Positions 1 to 11,200 of a stretch of 64,000 nucleotides of DNA are shown piece by piece. Position numbers and translations under genes: made by a program. Position 1 is the first letter of the stretch. Every line of letters begins with the position of its first letter. The stretch comes from Elephas maximus indicus (lineage: Eukaryota; Chordata; Mammalia; Proboscidea; Elephantidae), in the NCBI RefSeq assembly GCF_024166365.1, contig NC_064819.1, forward strand, positions 209,027,293-209,091,292. The letters are read 5' to 3'. The notes under the pieces were generated by a model. It worked only from the letters and a program-made list of their open reading frames with translations, did no database searches and had not been told where the DNA came from.

Positions 1-660
1 CAACTGGACCAATGAGCAACATCATGATAAACGGAGAAAAGATTGAAGTTGTCAAGGATTTCTTTTTACTTGGATCCACAATCAACAGCCATGGAAGCAG
101 CAGTCAAGAAATCAAACAATGCATTGCACTGGGCAGATCTGCTGCAAAGGACCCTTGAAAGTGTTGAAAAGCAAAGATGTCGCCTTGAAGACTAAGGTGT
201 GTCTGACCCAAGCCATGGTATTTTCAATCACATCAAATGCACGTGAAAGCTGGACAATCAATAAGGAAGACCGAAGAAGAGTTGACACCTTTGAATTGTG
301 GCGTTGGCAAAGAATATTGAATATACCATGGACTGCCAAAAGAATGAACAAATCTGCCCTGGAAGTACAAACAGAATGCTCCTTAGAAACAAGGATGGCG
401 AGACTGCGCCTTACATACTTTGGACATTTCGTCAGGAGGGATCAGTCCCTGGAGAAGGATATTGTGTTTGGCAAAATACAGGGTCAGTGAAAAGACGAAG
501 CTCCTCAACAAGGTGGATTGACACAGTGGCTGCAACAATGAGCTCAAGCATAAGGATTGTAAGAATGGTGCAGGACAAGGCAGTGTTTCGCTCTGTTGTG
601 CATAGGGTCGCTGTGAGTCGGAACCGACTAGATAGTACCTGACAACAACAGCAACAACAG
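1..660 (+). mobile_element. RTE-clade LINE, 3' end (continues left of window)
   Basis: Decayed coding sequence from the end of an RTE ORF is visible in frames 1-490 and 298-640: TLKT/ALKTKVCLTQAMVFSIT-like, then TFELWRWQRILNIPWTAKR, and LTYFGHFVRRDQSLEKDI in pieces. The element ends in a short tail of CAACAG units at 640-660. The same sequence recurs in opposite orientation at 55131-56960, 29917-30190 and 63063-63605. The copy is broken by small frameshifts. Confidence 0.85.
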
Positions 661-1892
661 CACTTGCACAGGTTGCTGTCACCCAGTGATGAGTGCAACT
701 AGGTTCTCAAGGCAAGCCTATTCCTGGTAGACCCAAGACTACTCTGCAGGACACCTTAAGCTCAAACACTCCCTTTCGCTTTGCCAAGCTTTCCTTATAC
801 TGCAGGGCAGTTCAGGATGCTTCCAGCCAACCTTCCTTCCCCTCCCTTTACTGGGGCTCAGACTTGCATGGAGGTCCGACAGCTCTCCCAGCCTCCTCTG
901 GAGCCCCCCCAGTTTCTCTCACAGGCATTTCCTGTGGTGTTTCCTTGTGTGTTTAGGTCTGTCTTGGTGTCTAGGATCTAAACAATAAGGTTGCAGAGGG
1001 ACATTTACTAACTGGACCATGTCAGATTAGAGGACATGTAGGATGAGGGAAATAAATCACCATGTCATATGGGGCATGGTTGAAGGACTTTCCGTTTAGC
1101 TAAGACCCTGCCTAATGCACCACTTGAGGATTTTGAAGAGGGAAAGCACATGAGCTTAGGTATTTAAGAAGAAAATTCTGGCTACTCTGAACAATGGTGG
1201 ATGTGGGGATTTGAGTTAGGAGATTATGGATGCTGGTGACCACGTGGTGAAGTGGAAGTGGAAAGAATTGGACAGAATGGAGAGATACTTAGGATGCAAA
1301 CTCCATAGGGGTTGATGATTAGATTTGGTGGGAAGAGAGATAATGATTAAGTTTCTAGTTTTCTTTCATTTCTGTGTTAACAAGGAATTACTGAGTGACT
1401 TGTACTGCAGTCTAGGCTAGAATTTACGACCCAGTGCTTCAATCCCTGTCTTGCCAATATTCCCAACTCCTTGTAACTTGGCTGGGAAAATCCCAGCCCT
1501 ATACCCATCAGTCTTTCCACTTATCTTAGCCTATCCACAGCTTGGCTGCTCCTGGAAAACACCACACACCGATGCATCTGGGGTCCTTTCACCCTCATGG
1601 TCTCTATCCAGTCTCAACCAGTCTACAATTTTGTGCTCGTCTAGTCAGTTTTCTTCTTCCATGCTCCACAGCAGGTTTTATTTTTTAAAAATCTCTTCCC
1701 TATTCTTTTTTAAACCTAACCCATCACCCACTCCCCCACCTCCTCATTCATAGGAGGCAATCTTGCCTTTTACATCACGTTGAAATTATAGTAAAAAATG
1801 AATAAATCCTTCAACTTTTGGTACTCATAGTATCTGTAACTTTATTCCTTCTCTCATCTTTGAAGAGTTGGCCGCTTTCCCCTCTAGTGTGA
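661..1892. other. Intergenic, no gene seen
   Basis: No convincing gene. Short open frames at 693-980 and 1451-1753 are pyrimidine-rich with no recognisable domain. A stretch near 1058-1105 weakly resembles the 3' end of a CR1/L3 element. Confidence 0.5.
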
Positions 1893-1974
1893 ATAACCAA
1901 ACAAAATCAAACCGGTTGCTATCGAGTCAATCATGATGATGCCAGGTGTGCCTGAGTAGAACTGTATTCCATAC
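1893..1974 (-). repeat. AfroSINE-type element, 3' part (interrupted by L1)
   Basis: Minus-orientation SINE tail beginning near AATCAAACCGGTTGC and containing TATCGAGTCAATC and GAGTAGAACTG. The element resumes at 8013-8154 after a 6-kb L1 insertion. Confidence 0.75.
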
Positions 1975-3289
1975 TTTTTTTTTTTTAATTTTTATTATCC
2001 TTTAAGTGAAAGTTTACAAATCAAGTCAGCCTCTCACACAAAAAATTATATACACCTTGCTACATACTCCCAATTGCTCTCCCCCTAATGAAACAGCCTG
2101 CTTCCTCCCTCCACTCTCTCTTTTTGTGTCCATTTCGCCAGCTTCCACCCCCCTCCGCCTTCTCATCTCCCCTCCAGGGAGGAGATGCCAGCATAGTCTC
2201 AAGTGTCCACCTGATCCAAGAAGCTCACTCCTCACCAGCATCCCTCTCCAAACCATTGTCCAGTCCAATCCCCGTCTGAACAGTTGGCTTTGGGAATGGT
2301 TCCTGTACTGGGCCAACAGAAGGCCTGGGAGCCATGACCCCCAGGGTCCTTCTAGTCTCAGTCAGACCATAAGTCTGGTCTTTTTATGAGAATTTGGGGT
2401 CTGCATCACACTGCTTTCCTGGCTCCCTCAGGGGTTCTCTGTCGTGTTCCCTGTCAGGGCAGTCGTTGGTTGCAGCCAGTCACCATCTAGCTCTTCTGGT
2501 CTCAGGCTGATGTAGTCTCTGGTTCATGTGGCCCTTTCTGTCTCTTGGGCTCATAATTACCTTGTGTCCTTGGTGTTCTTCATTCTCCTTTGATCCGGGG
2601 GGTTGAGACCAATTAAGGCATCTTAGATGGCTGCTTGCTAGCATTTAAGACCCCAGATGCCTCTCTCCAAAGTGGGTTGCAGAATGTTTTCTTAATCGAT
2701 TTTATTATGCGAATTGATTGACTTAGATGTTCCCTGAAACCATGGTCCCCAACCCCCTGTCCCTGCTATGTTGGCCTTCAAAGCATCCAGTTTATTCTGA
2801 AAACTTCTTTGCTTTTGGTTTATTCCTGTTGTGCTGACCTTGCCTGTATTGTGTGTTGTCTTTCCCTTCACCTAAAGTAGTTCTTATCTACAATCTAATT
2901 AGTGAATACCTCTCTCACCCTCTCTCCCTCCCCGCCTCATAACCATCAAAGAATATTTCTTCCCTGTTTAAACTATTTCTTGAGTTCTTATAATAGTGGT
3001 CTTATACAATATTTGTCCTTTTGCAACTGACTAATTTCATTCGGCATAGTGCCTTCCAGAATTCCCCCATGTTATGAAATGTTTCACAGATTCCTCACTG
3101 TTCTTTATCTATGCATGGTATTCCACTGTGTCAATATACCATAATTTATTTATCCATTCATCCATTGATGGGCACCTTGGTTCCTTCCATCTTTTTGATA
3201 TTGTAAACAGTGCTGCAGTAAACATGGGCGTGCATATATCTGTTCGTGTAAAGGCTCTTATTTCTCTAGGATATATTCCAAGGAGTGGG

Positions 3290-6200
3290 ATTGCTGAATC
3301 ATGGTAGTTCTATTTCTAGCTTTTTAAGGAAGCGCCAAATCAGTTTCCAAAGTGGTTGTACCATTTTACATTCCCACCAGCAGTGTATAAGGGTTCCAAT
3401 CTCTCCACAACCTCTCCAACATTTATTGTTTTGTGTTTTCTGGATTAATGCCAGCCTTGTTGGAGTGAGATGAAATCTCATTGTAGTTTTGATTTGCATT
3501 TCTCTAATGGCTAATGATCGTGAACATTTCCCCATATATCTGTTAGCTACCTGAATGTCTTTGTTAGTGAAGTGTCTGTTCATATCTTTTGCCCATTTTT
3601 TAATTGGGCTATTTGTCTTTTTGCAGTTGAGTTTTTGCAGTATCATGTAGATTTTAAAGATCAGGTGCTGATCGGAAATGTCATAGCTGAAAACTTTTTT
3701 CAGTCTGTAGGTAATCTTTCTGCTCTTTTGGTGAAGTCTTTGGATGAGCATAGGTGTTTGATTTTTAGGAGCTCCCAGTTATCTAGTTTTTCTTCTCCAT
3801 TGTTAGTAATGTTTTATATACTGTGTATGCCATGTATAAGGGCTCTTAACGTTGTCCCTGTTTTTTCTTCCATGATCTTTATTGTTTTAGATTTTATATT
3901 TAGGTCTCTGATCCATTTTGAGCTTGTTTTTGTGCATGGAGTGAAGCATGGGTCTTGCTTCATTTTTTTGCAGATGGATATCCAGTTATGCCAGCACCAT
4001 TTGTTAAAAAGACTGTCTTTTCCCCAATTAACTGACACTGGGCCTTTGTCAAATATCAACTGCTCATATGTGGATGGATTTATGTCCGGATTCTCAATTC
4101 TGTCCATTGGTCCATGTATCTGTTGCTGTACCAGCACCAGGCTGTTATGACTACTGTGGCGGTATAATAGGTTCTAAAATCAGGTAGTGTAAGGCCTCCC
4201 ACTTTGTTCTTCTTTTTCAGTAATGCTTTACTTATTCGGGGCCTCTTTTCCTTCCATATGAAGTTGGTGATTTGTTTCTCCATCTCATCGAAGAATGTTG
4301 TTGGAATTTGGATCGGAATTGCATTAAATATATAGATCGCTTTTGGTAAAATAGACATTTTTATAATGCTAAGTCTTCCTATCCACGAGCAAGGTATGTT
4401 TTTCCACTTATGTAGGTCTCTTTTGGTTTCTTGCAGAAATGTATTGTAGTTTTCTTTGTATAAGTCTTTTACATCTCTGGTAAGATTTATTCCTAAGTAT
4501 TTAATCTTCTTTGGGGCTACTGGAAATGGCATTGATTTGGTGATTTCCTCTTCGATGTTCTTTTTGTTGGTGTAGAGGAATCCAACTGATTTTTGTAGGT
4601 TTATCTTGTATCCTGATACTCTGCTGAACTCTTCTATTAGTTTTAGTAGTTTTCTTGAGGAGTCCTTAGGGTTTTCTGTGTATAAGATCATGTCATCTGC
4701 AAATAGAGGTAATTTTACTTCTTCCCTGCCAATCTGGATGCCCCTTATTTCTTTATGTAGCCTAACTGCTCTGGCTAGGACTTCCAGCACAATGTTGAAT
4801 AAGAGTGGTGAAAAAAGGGATCCTTGTCTGGTTCCCAATCTCAAGGGAAATGCTTTCAGGCTCTCTCCATTTAGGATGATGTTGGCTGTTGGCTTTGTAT
4901 AAATGTCCTTTAATATGCTGAGGAATTTTCCTTCTTTTCCTATTTTGCCGAGAGTTTTAATCATGAATGGGTGTTGAACTTTGTCAAATGCCTTTTCTGC
5001 ATTAATTGATAAAATCATGTGGTTCTCGTCTTTTATGTATGTGGTGGATTACATTAATTGTTTTTCTAATGTTGAACCATCCCTGCTTACCTGGTATGAA
5101 TCCCACTTGGTCATGATGAATTATTTTTTGATATGCGGTTGAATTCTATTGGTTAGAATTTTGTTGAGGATTTTTGTCTCTACTTTCATGAGGAGCATAG
5201 GTCTATAATTTTCTTTTCTTGTGGTGTCTTTCCCTGGTTTTGGTATCAGGGATATGGTGGCTTCATAGAATGAGTTTGGTAGTATTCTGTCCTTTTCTAT
5301 GCTCTGAAATAGCTTTAGTAGTAGTGGTGTTAACTCTTCTCTGAGAGTTTGGTAGAACTCTGCAGTGAAGCCATCCGGGCCAGGTTTTTTTTTTTTTTTA
5401 TTGGGAGTTTTTTGATTCCCTTTTCAGTCTCTTCTTTTGTTATGGGTCTATTTAGTTGTTCTACCTCTGTTTGCGTTAGTTTAGGTAGGTAGTGAGTTTC
5501 TAGGAATTCATCTATTTCTTCTAGGTTTTCAAATTTGTTAGAGTACAATTTTTCATAGTAATCTGATGTGATTCTTTTAATTTCAGTTGGGTCTGTTGTA
5601 ATATCACCCATCTCATTTCTTATTTGGGTTATTTGCTTCCTCTCCTGTTTTTCTTTTGTCAGTTTGGCCAATGGTTTGTCAATTTTGTTGATTTTTTCAA
5701 AGAACCAGCTTTTGGTCTTGTTAATTCTTTCAATTGTTTTTCTGTTTTCCATTTCATTTAATTCTACTCTAACTTTTGTTATTTGTTTTCTTCTGGTGCC
5801 TGTAGGTTTCTTTTGTTTTTCTCTTTCTATTTTTCTAGTCGTAGCAATAATTCTTTGATTCTGGCTCTTTCTTCTTTTTGTATGTGTGCATTTATTGATA
5901 TAACTGGACCTCTGAGCAGTGCTTTTGCTGTGTCCCAAAGGTTCTGATAGGAAATTCTCATTGGAGTCTATGAATTTCTTTATTCCATCCTTAATGTCTT
6001 CTATAATCCAGTCTTTTTTGAGCAGCGTATTATTCAGTTTCCAAGTGTTTGATTTCTTTTTCCTGCTTTTCCTGTTATTGATTTCCACTTTTATGGCCTT
6101 ATGGTCAGAGAAGATGCTTTGTAATATTTTAATGTTTTGGATTTTGCTAAGGCTTGCTTTATGACCTGATATGTGGTCTATTCTAGAGAATGTTCCATGT

Positions 6201-6800
6201 GTACTAGAAAAGAAAGTATAGTTGGTTGCAGTTGGTTGCTGTTGGGTGTAGTGTTCTGTATATGTCTATGAGGTCAAGTTGGTTGATTGTGGCATTTAGA
6301 TCTTCTGTGTCTTTATTGAGCTTCTTTCTGGCTGTCCTGTCCTTCACCAAAAGTGGTGTGTTAAAATCTCCTACTATTATTGTGGAGCTATCTATCTCAT
6401 TTTTCAATGCTGATAGAGTTTGTTTTAAGTATCTTGCAGCCCTGTCATTGGGTGCATTATTATTTAATATGGTTATATCTTCTCGGTGTATTGTCCCTTT
6501 AATCATTATATTGTGTCCTTCCTTATCCTTTCTGATGGATTTAACTTTAAAGTCTATTTTGTCAGAAATTAATATTGCCACTCCTGATCTTTTTTGATTG
6601 TTGTTTGCTTGATATATTTTTTCAATCCTTTGAGTTTTAGTTTGTTTGTGTCTCTAAGTGTAAGGTGTGTCTCTAAGTGTAAGGTGTGTCTCTTGTAGGC
6701 AGCATATAGATGGGTCGTGTTTTTTAATCCATTCTGCCACTCTCTGTCTCTGTATTGGTGCATTTAGTCCATTTAAATTCAGTGCAGTTATGGATAAGTA
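3290..6800 (-). pseudogene. L1 ORF2 (endonuclease-reverse transcriptase), disrupted
   Basis: The N-terminal endonuclease piece (6763-6204) shows HLTLRDTNKLKLKG and STIIVGDFNTPL. The linker (6088-5330) contains KSWFFEKINKIDKPLAKLTK. The RT domain (5018-4080) has the catalytic [12 protein letters not shown] box and [20 protein letters not shown]. The C-terminus (3751-3299) keeps a Cys-x3-Cys-x7-His-x4-Cys knuckle. It reads in several frames, so the protein is not made. Residues typical of RT catalysis are still visible. Confidence 0.88.
6652..6692 (-). repeat. 19-bp tandem duplication inside L1 endonuclease
   Basis: The unit GTGTCTCTAAGTGTAAG plus two bases occurs twice in direct tandem, with period 19. 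It shifts the ORF2 frame immediately after the LQETHLTLRD motif. It is probably a replication-slippage event after insertion. Confidence 0.7.
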
Positions 6801-7257
6801 CGAACTTAGTGCTATCATTTTGATTTTTGTGTGTGTGTTGTTGACAGTTTCTTTTTCCTACTTAATTTTATATGCTGAGTAGATTATGTTTATATATTGC
6901 CCTTTCCTCTTATTTGTTGTTAATTTTGTTTCTGCTGAGTCTCTATTTTTTTCTTGTATTTTATTTTCATGAGGAGGATAGTTTGTCTCCTTTGTGGTTG
7001 CCTTATTATTTACCCTATTTTTGTAAATTTAAACCTAACTTTTATGTCTTTATATCACCATATCTTCCTCTCCAAATGGAAGGTCTATGATTACATTTCT
7101 TAGTCTCTATTTATTGTTTTAATGTTGTCTTCTTTTATATAATAACATTGCTGTTACTCTGTTTTGAGCTTTTTTTTTCCTTTTCTTTTTAAAATCTTGC
7201 TTTGTTTTTTTTTTATTTCCCTTTCTGGGTTGACTTCTGATTGCTCTGCCCAGTGTT

Positions 7258-7990
7258 CTAGTCTTGGGTTGATACCTGATAGTATTGATTTTCTAACCAA
7301 AGGACTCCCTTTAGTATTTCTTGTAGTTTTGGTTTGGTTTTTATGAATTCCCTAAACTTCTGTTTATCTGGAAATGTCCTAATTTCACCTTCATATGTAA
7401 GAGATGGTTTTGCTGGATAAATGATTCTTGGCTGGTGATTTTTTTCCTTCAATTTTTTAAATATGTCATCCCATTGCCTTCTTGCCTGCATGGTTTTTGC
7501 CGAGTAGTCCAAGCTTATTCTTATTGGCTCTCCCTTGTACGTGACTTTTCATTTATCCCTCTCTGCTCTTAAAATTCTCTCTTCATCTTTGGTTTTGGTA
7601 AGTTTGATTATAATATGTCTTGGTGACTTTCTTTCAACATCTACCTTATGTGGAGTTCGATGAGCATCTTGGATAGATATCTTCACATCTTCCATGATAT
7701 CAGGGAAGTTTTCTGCCAACAAATCTTCAACAATTCTCTCTATGTTTTCTGTTATCCTTCCCTGTTCTGATACTCCAATCACTCATAAGTTATTTCTCTT
7801 GATAGAGTCCCACATGATTCTTAAGGTTTCTTCATTTTTTTTTTATTTCTTTTACCTGATTTTTCTTCAAATGTATTAGTGCCAAGTGATTTATCTTCAA
7901 GTTCAGAAATTCTGTCTTCTACTTGCTCAATTCTGCTCCTTTGACTTTCTATTGAGTTGTTTAAGTCTGTAATTTTATTGTTAATCTTCT
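7258..7990 (-). pseudogene. L1 ORF1 (RNA-binding protein), C-terminal half, disrupted
   Basis: The piece at 7782-7549 contains AHRTPHKVDVERKSPRHIII, typical of the RRM/CTD border of L1 ORF1p. The piece at 7512-7258 contains QPRIIYPAKPSLTYEGEIRT and FPDKQKFREF from the C-terminal domain. They are in different frames with a stop between. The coiled-coil half is only traceable to about 7990, where the element is truncated. Confidence 0.82.
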
Positions 7991-8012
7991 GAATTTCTGA
8001 TTGCTGTCTGTC

Positions 8013-8154
8013 TTCATAGGGTTTTCAATGGCTGATTTTCTTTAGAAGTTGATAACCAGGCTTTTCTTCCAAGGTGCCTCTGTGTAGATTCGAACCACCA
8101 AACTTTTGGTTAGCAGTCAAGCACTTTAACTGTTTGTGCCACCCAGGGACATCC
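8013..8154 (-). repeat. AfroSINE-type element, 5' part (continues 1893-1974)
   Basis: Reads GGGTTTTCAATGGCTGATTT, then an antisense B-box region AGATTCGAACCACC, TTTTGGTTAGCAG and the 5' end CCACCCAGGGACATCC. With 1893-1974 it reconstitutes one element. Confidence 0.78.
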
Positions 8155-8164
8155 TAATGTGAAT

Positions 8165-8700
8165 ACATTTTACCTATTCTGTCATCTCAGGGATTCTATC
8201 AGTCCTGATCTTCAACATTTTCCTTTCTACCCACTCCTGTCCATGATGTTTGAGTCTTTAAATTCCTCTCTGGACTAAACATTTACCCCCAGTTACCCGT
8301 CTTTATCTCCCTCTCACAGCCTGATTGAGAGAATTGTCTACATTTTCTGTCATTAGCACTTCACCTATGCAGTCTCACTTCCACCCTTACCTTTCAGTGG
8401 AAATCACTCTAATCAAGGCTGCCAATGCCCCGTTATTGCTAAATACAATAACTGCTTTTCATTTCTTAGCTCTCAGCAGCACTTGACAAAGCTGCCCACT
8501 CCCTTTTTCTTGAAACACTTTCGCCCTTTGGTTTCCATGACGATGTACTCTCCTGGTTTTCTTTTTACCTCTTGGGATGCTTTTCAGTATTTCTCTTCCC
8601 ATCTCTTCAGTCTTCCCACACACCACACCGTCTCATGGAGAGAGAGATTGTACAGCAGTCTGTGAATCTCTTCAAAGAAATCCCCACCCACCAATGTTTC
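8165..8700 (+). mobile_element. L2 LINE, RT-domain fragment
   Basis: Plus-strand text CTCAGCAGCACTTGACAAAG then CCACTCCCTTTTTCTTGAAA matches the L2 RT segment (LSAAFDTVDHSLLLETL-like). The translation in the window is LTKLPTPFFLKHF-like and degraded. The upstream part, rich in CTCC and CCTTAC blocks, is probably the same element. Confidence 0.65.
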
Positions 8701-8922
8701 CTTTTCCATTACTCAAATTTTCTACAAATATAGACTAAAGGTAGTTGACAGACTGATGCAGCACTGGTTTGAGACTACGTCCTAAGAAAGAGACAGTCTA
8801 GCTCCACTCTTGAGAATGTGAAGGTACCTTCCACTTATTATACTCAGTCTTGGGACTTTAACTGAAATTGGAAAAATAGGAAGAAAAAAAAAAACTCATT
8901 TAATGTCCTATTGTACATATGT

Positions 8923-9064
8923 ATCTTTAAAAAAAAATTGTGGTAAAAATGTAGAACAATTTTTACATGTATAATTCTGACATTGATTATGTCCTTCATG
9001 TTGTACAACCATTACCACCATATTTTCCAAATTATTCCACCACCATTAACAGAACACATGTGTC
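8923..9064 (-). mobile_element. Old L1, 3' end fragment
   Basis: TTGTGGTAAAAATGTAGAAC and CATTACCACCATATTTTCCA are the antisense 3' end of an old L1 (compare 19325-19440 and 13381-13870). Confidence 0.6.
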
Positions 9065-9460
9065 TTTTTTTAATGTTCTTATTTGAAGCCTTGCTTTTTA
9101 TTTCAAACTGTTCTTTGCTCTGAACTTTAAATGCATCTCTCCACCCTGCTTGACAAGTTTTCAAAATGTCTTAGGTGTTACGTCCTTCTTGGTGGACATG
9201 GGACTATGCCCTTGACCTAAAGGAGAAGAATGAGTATTAAATATTTTGAAGAGTCAGAATAACTTCAAGAACAAATCATAGTAGACTAATGTCATTATAC
9301 TTCTTACAAAGTTGTTAGACAGATGGTTTAGGAAAGTGCTTATGGCCATTCTGAATCTGAGCTTCAACAGAAGATGTGACAAGGCTTCTCACAAATGCTT
9401 ATGAACATAGAGTCTTGGAGTCAAGGACTATTGTGAGGGTGATAACTGGCTGAATGATGG
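9065..9460. other. Intergenic, nothing recognised
   Basis: AT-rich sequence with no open frame of note and no repeat that I recognise. Confidence 0.4.
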
Positions 9461-9897
9461 TGTGTTAGTTTCCCAGGGCTACCATAACAAATTACCACAA
9501 ACTTGGTGGTTTACAACAGCAGAAATTTATCCTCTCGCAGTTCTGGGAGCCAGAAGTCTGAGATCAAGGTCTCAGCATGGCTGCACTCCCTTTTCATTTC
9601 ATTTTCTATGGGAGAATCCTTCCTTGCCTTTTCCAGCTTCTGGTGGCTCCAGGCTTTCCTGGGCTCGTGGTTGCATCGCTTCAATCTCTACTTGTTTTCA
9701 CATGGCCTTCTCCTCTGTCTCCGCCTGATGTCTCTCCTCTGGTATGTCTCTTGTCAGGACACTTATCATTGCATTTAGGGCCCACCTGGATAATCCAGAT
9801 GATCACATTTGCAAAGACTCTTTTCCCAAATAAGTTCACATTCTGGGGGTTAGGACTAGAATATATCTTTTCGGGGGTCACCATTCAGCCCCCTACA
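9461..9897 (-). mobile_element. Solo MaLR LTR (MLT1/MST-type)
   Basis: A 437-bp antisense LTR of the ERVL-MaLR class, with TGTTAGTTTCCCAGGGCTAC at one end and CCATTCAGCCCCCTACA at the other, so minus-strand TG...CA termini. Flanked by perfect 5-bp duplications GATGG at 9456-9460 and 9898-9902, as expected for this class. No internal retroviral sequence. Confidence 0.88.
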
Positions 9898-9994
9898 GAT
9901 GGTATGCAGAAATTTAGGTTAAGAACATTTCTAGTGCTACTCAACATTTGTGTGTGTGTGTATGTGTGTTTATTTCCTCAGGATGTAAAGCAGT

Positions 9995-10120
9995 TCAGGA
10001 TGGAAAACAGTGTGGGCTATGGAGCCAGGTGGTCTTGGGTTCAAATGAGGAGATGTATAGATAGTGTTGGGGTTGATAACACAGCTCCTGGCTCTTAATA
10101 AGCACTTGGTAAAGGTTAGC
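9995..10120 (+). repeat. MIR fragment
   Basis: GGCTATGGAGCCAGGTGGTC then TTGGGTTCAAAT, followed after a gap by GGCTCTTAATAAGCACTTGG, as in the head and tail of MIR. Confidence 0.5.
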
Positions 10121-10637
10121 TACATTTGTTAATAACACATCAGTAGCTGTACTCTGTGAAGATATAGCAAATACGCTTAGTCCATTTGCAGATAACACAA
10201 AGCAGGAGAGATCCTAATTACATCAGATGATAGAAACAGATTGGGAAAGATCTTGATAGATTGGAATGATAATAAGGTAAGATAAATGTAAAATCTACAC
10301 CAGGGGAGTCTCCAAAGATAACTGCATATTATTGGATGGTGGAGACATATTTACTAAGAACGTTCAGGTCAATATGAATTGGGATATGATGTAGAACTGT
10401 AGAATCTTGAACTTCACTCTTTAATACAGAAGCCACTTCTGACACATGGCTATGTAAAACTAAATTAAAATTTGTTAGATAAAATTAAATTTAAGGTTTA
10501 TTTCCTCAGGTGCAATAACCACATCTCAAACGCTGAATAGCCAAGTATGACTAGTGACTACTGAGTAGGATAGTGCAGGTATAAAATATTTCCATCATCA
10601 CAAGAAGTTGTATTGGGCAGTGCTGGGCTAGAATGCA
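10121..10637. other. Intergenic, nothing recognised
   Basis: AT-rich sequence with no coding signal and no repeat that I can name. Confidence 0.4.
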
Positions 10638-10834
10638 GGAGCCCTTGTGGTACAGTGGTTAAGTGCTAGGCTACTAATCAAAAGGTCGACAGTTTGAACC
10701 TGCCAGCTGCTCCACAGCAGAACAATGTGCCAGTCTGCTTTTATAAAGATTACAGCCTAGGAAGCCCTATGGGGCAGTTCTACTCTGTCCTATAGGGTTG
10801 CTATGAGCCAGAACCTACTCGATAGCAACAGGTA
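10638..10834 (+). repeat. AfroSINE
   Basis: Full-length copy: GGAGCCCTTGTGGTACAGTG head, A-box TGGTTAAGTG, degraded B-box, GGGGCAGTTCTACTCTGTCC body, and tail with TATGAGCCAGAACC. Confidence 0.9.
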
Positions 10835-10849
10835 TCAGGGATAGAACCC

Positions 10850-11200
10850 AGGCAGTGACAATGTCTTTCTATACTGCATCGGTCAAATCGCATCCTGACT
10901 ATGGTTATGTTAGGATCTGGGCAACACCCTTCCAGAGGCGCAGAGGCCAATGGGAGTGTGTCAGATGGGAGGGCCTGGAGGTTGAACAAAATAAAAAACC
11001 ATGTCATATGAGATGCGTTGCTTGAAGAACCTGGGAGGAGAGGCAACACCTATTCTTTGTTAAGTACCAAGACTATCCTGTGGAAAAGAATTAGATTTCC
11101 TTATGGCCCAGGGGGTAGCCCAAGGACCAATTAGTGGAAATTATAAGGAGCGGGAATAGAAATATTTTCAAACGACTTTGCACAGAAGCTTGCAAAAAAA
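10850..11200 (+). mobile_element. CR1/L3 LINE, 3' fragment
   Basis: Order of motifs matches CR1-clade elements: GATCTGGGCAACACCCTTCC, then GGGAGGGCCTGGAGG, AAACCATGTCATATGAGATG, AGAACCTGGGAGGAGAGGCA, and GGACCAATTAGTGGAAATTA. Strongly diverged. Confidence 0.65.

Larger units (their letters stand above)
1975..8012 (-). mobile_element. L1 LINE, ~6 kb, 5'-truncated in ORF1
   Basis: A minus-strand L1 with its poly(A) (plus-strand T run) at 1975-1986, a ~1.3-kb 3' UTR, ORF2 from about 3290 to 6800, and ORF1 C-terminal sequence to about 7990. Open stretches of up to 312 codons and recognisable endonuclease, RT and Cys/His motifs show that it is much younger than the other L1 pieces here. Stops, frameshifts and a 19-bp tandem duplication make it defective. 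It sits inside an AfroSINE-type element, so it is younger than that insertion. Confidence 0.93.

Noticed and set aside
3572-4150. 192-codon plus-strand frame, and other plus-strand frames between 3074 and 7346
   Set aside because: Shadows of the antisense L1 ORF2. Their composition is that of reverse-complemented LINE sequence and they have no domain.
9577-10098. 173-codon plus-strand frame
   Set aside because: It lies across an antisense MaLR LTR and its flank; LTR sequence is non-coding here.
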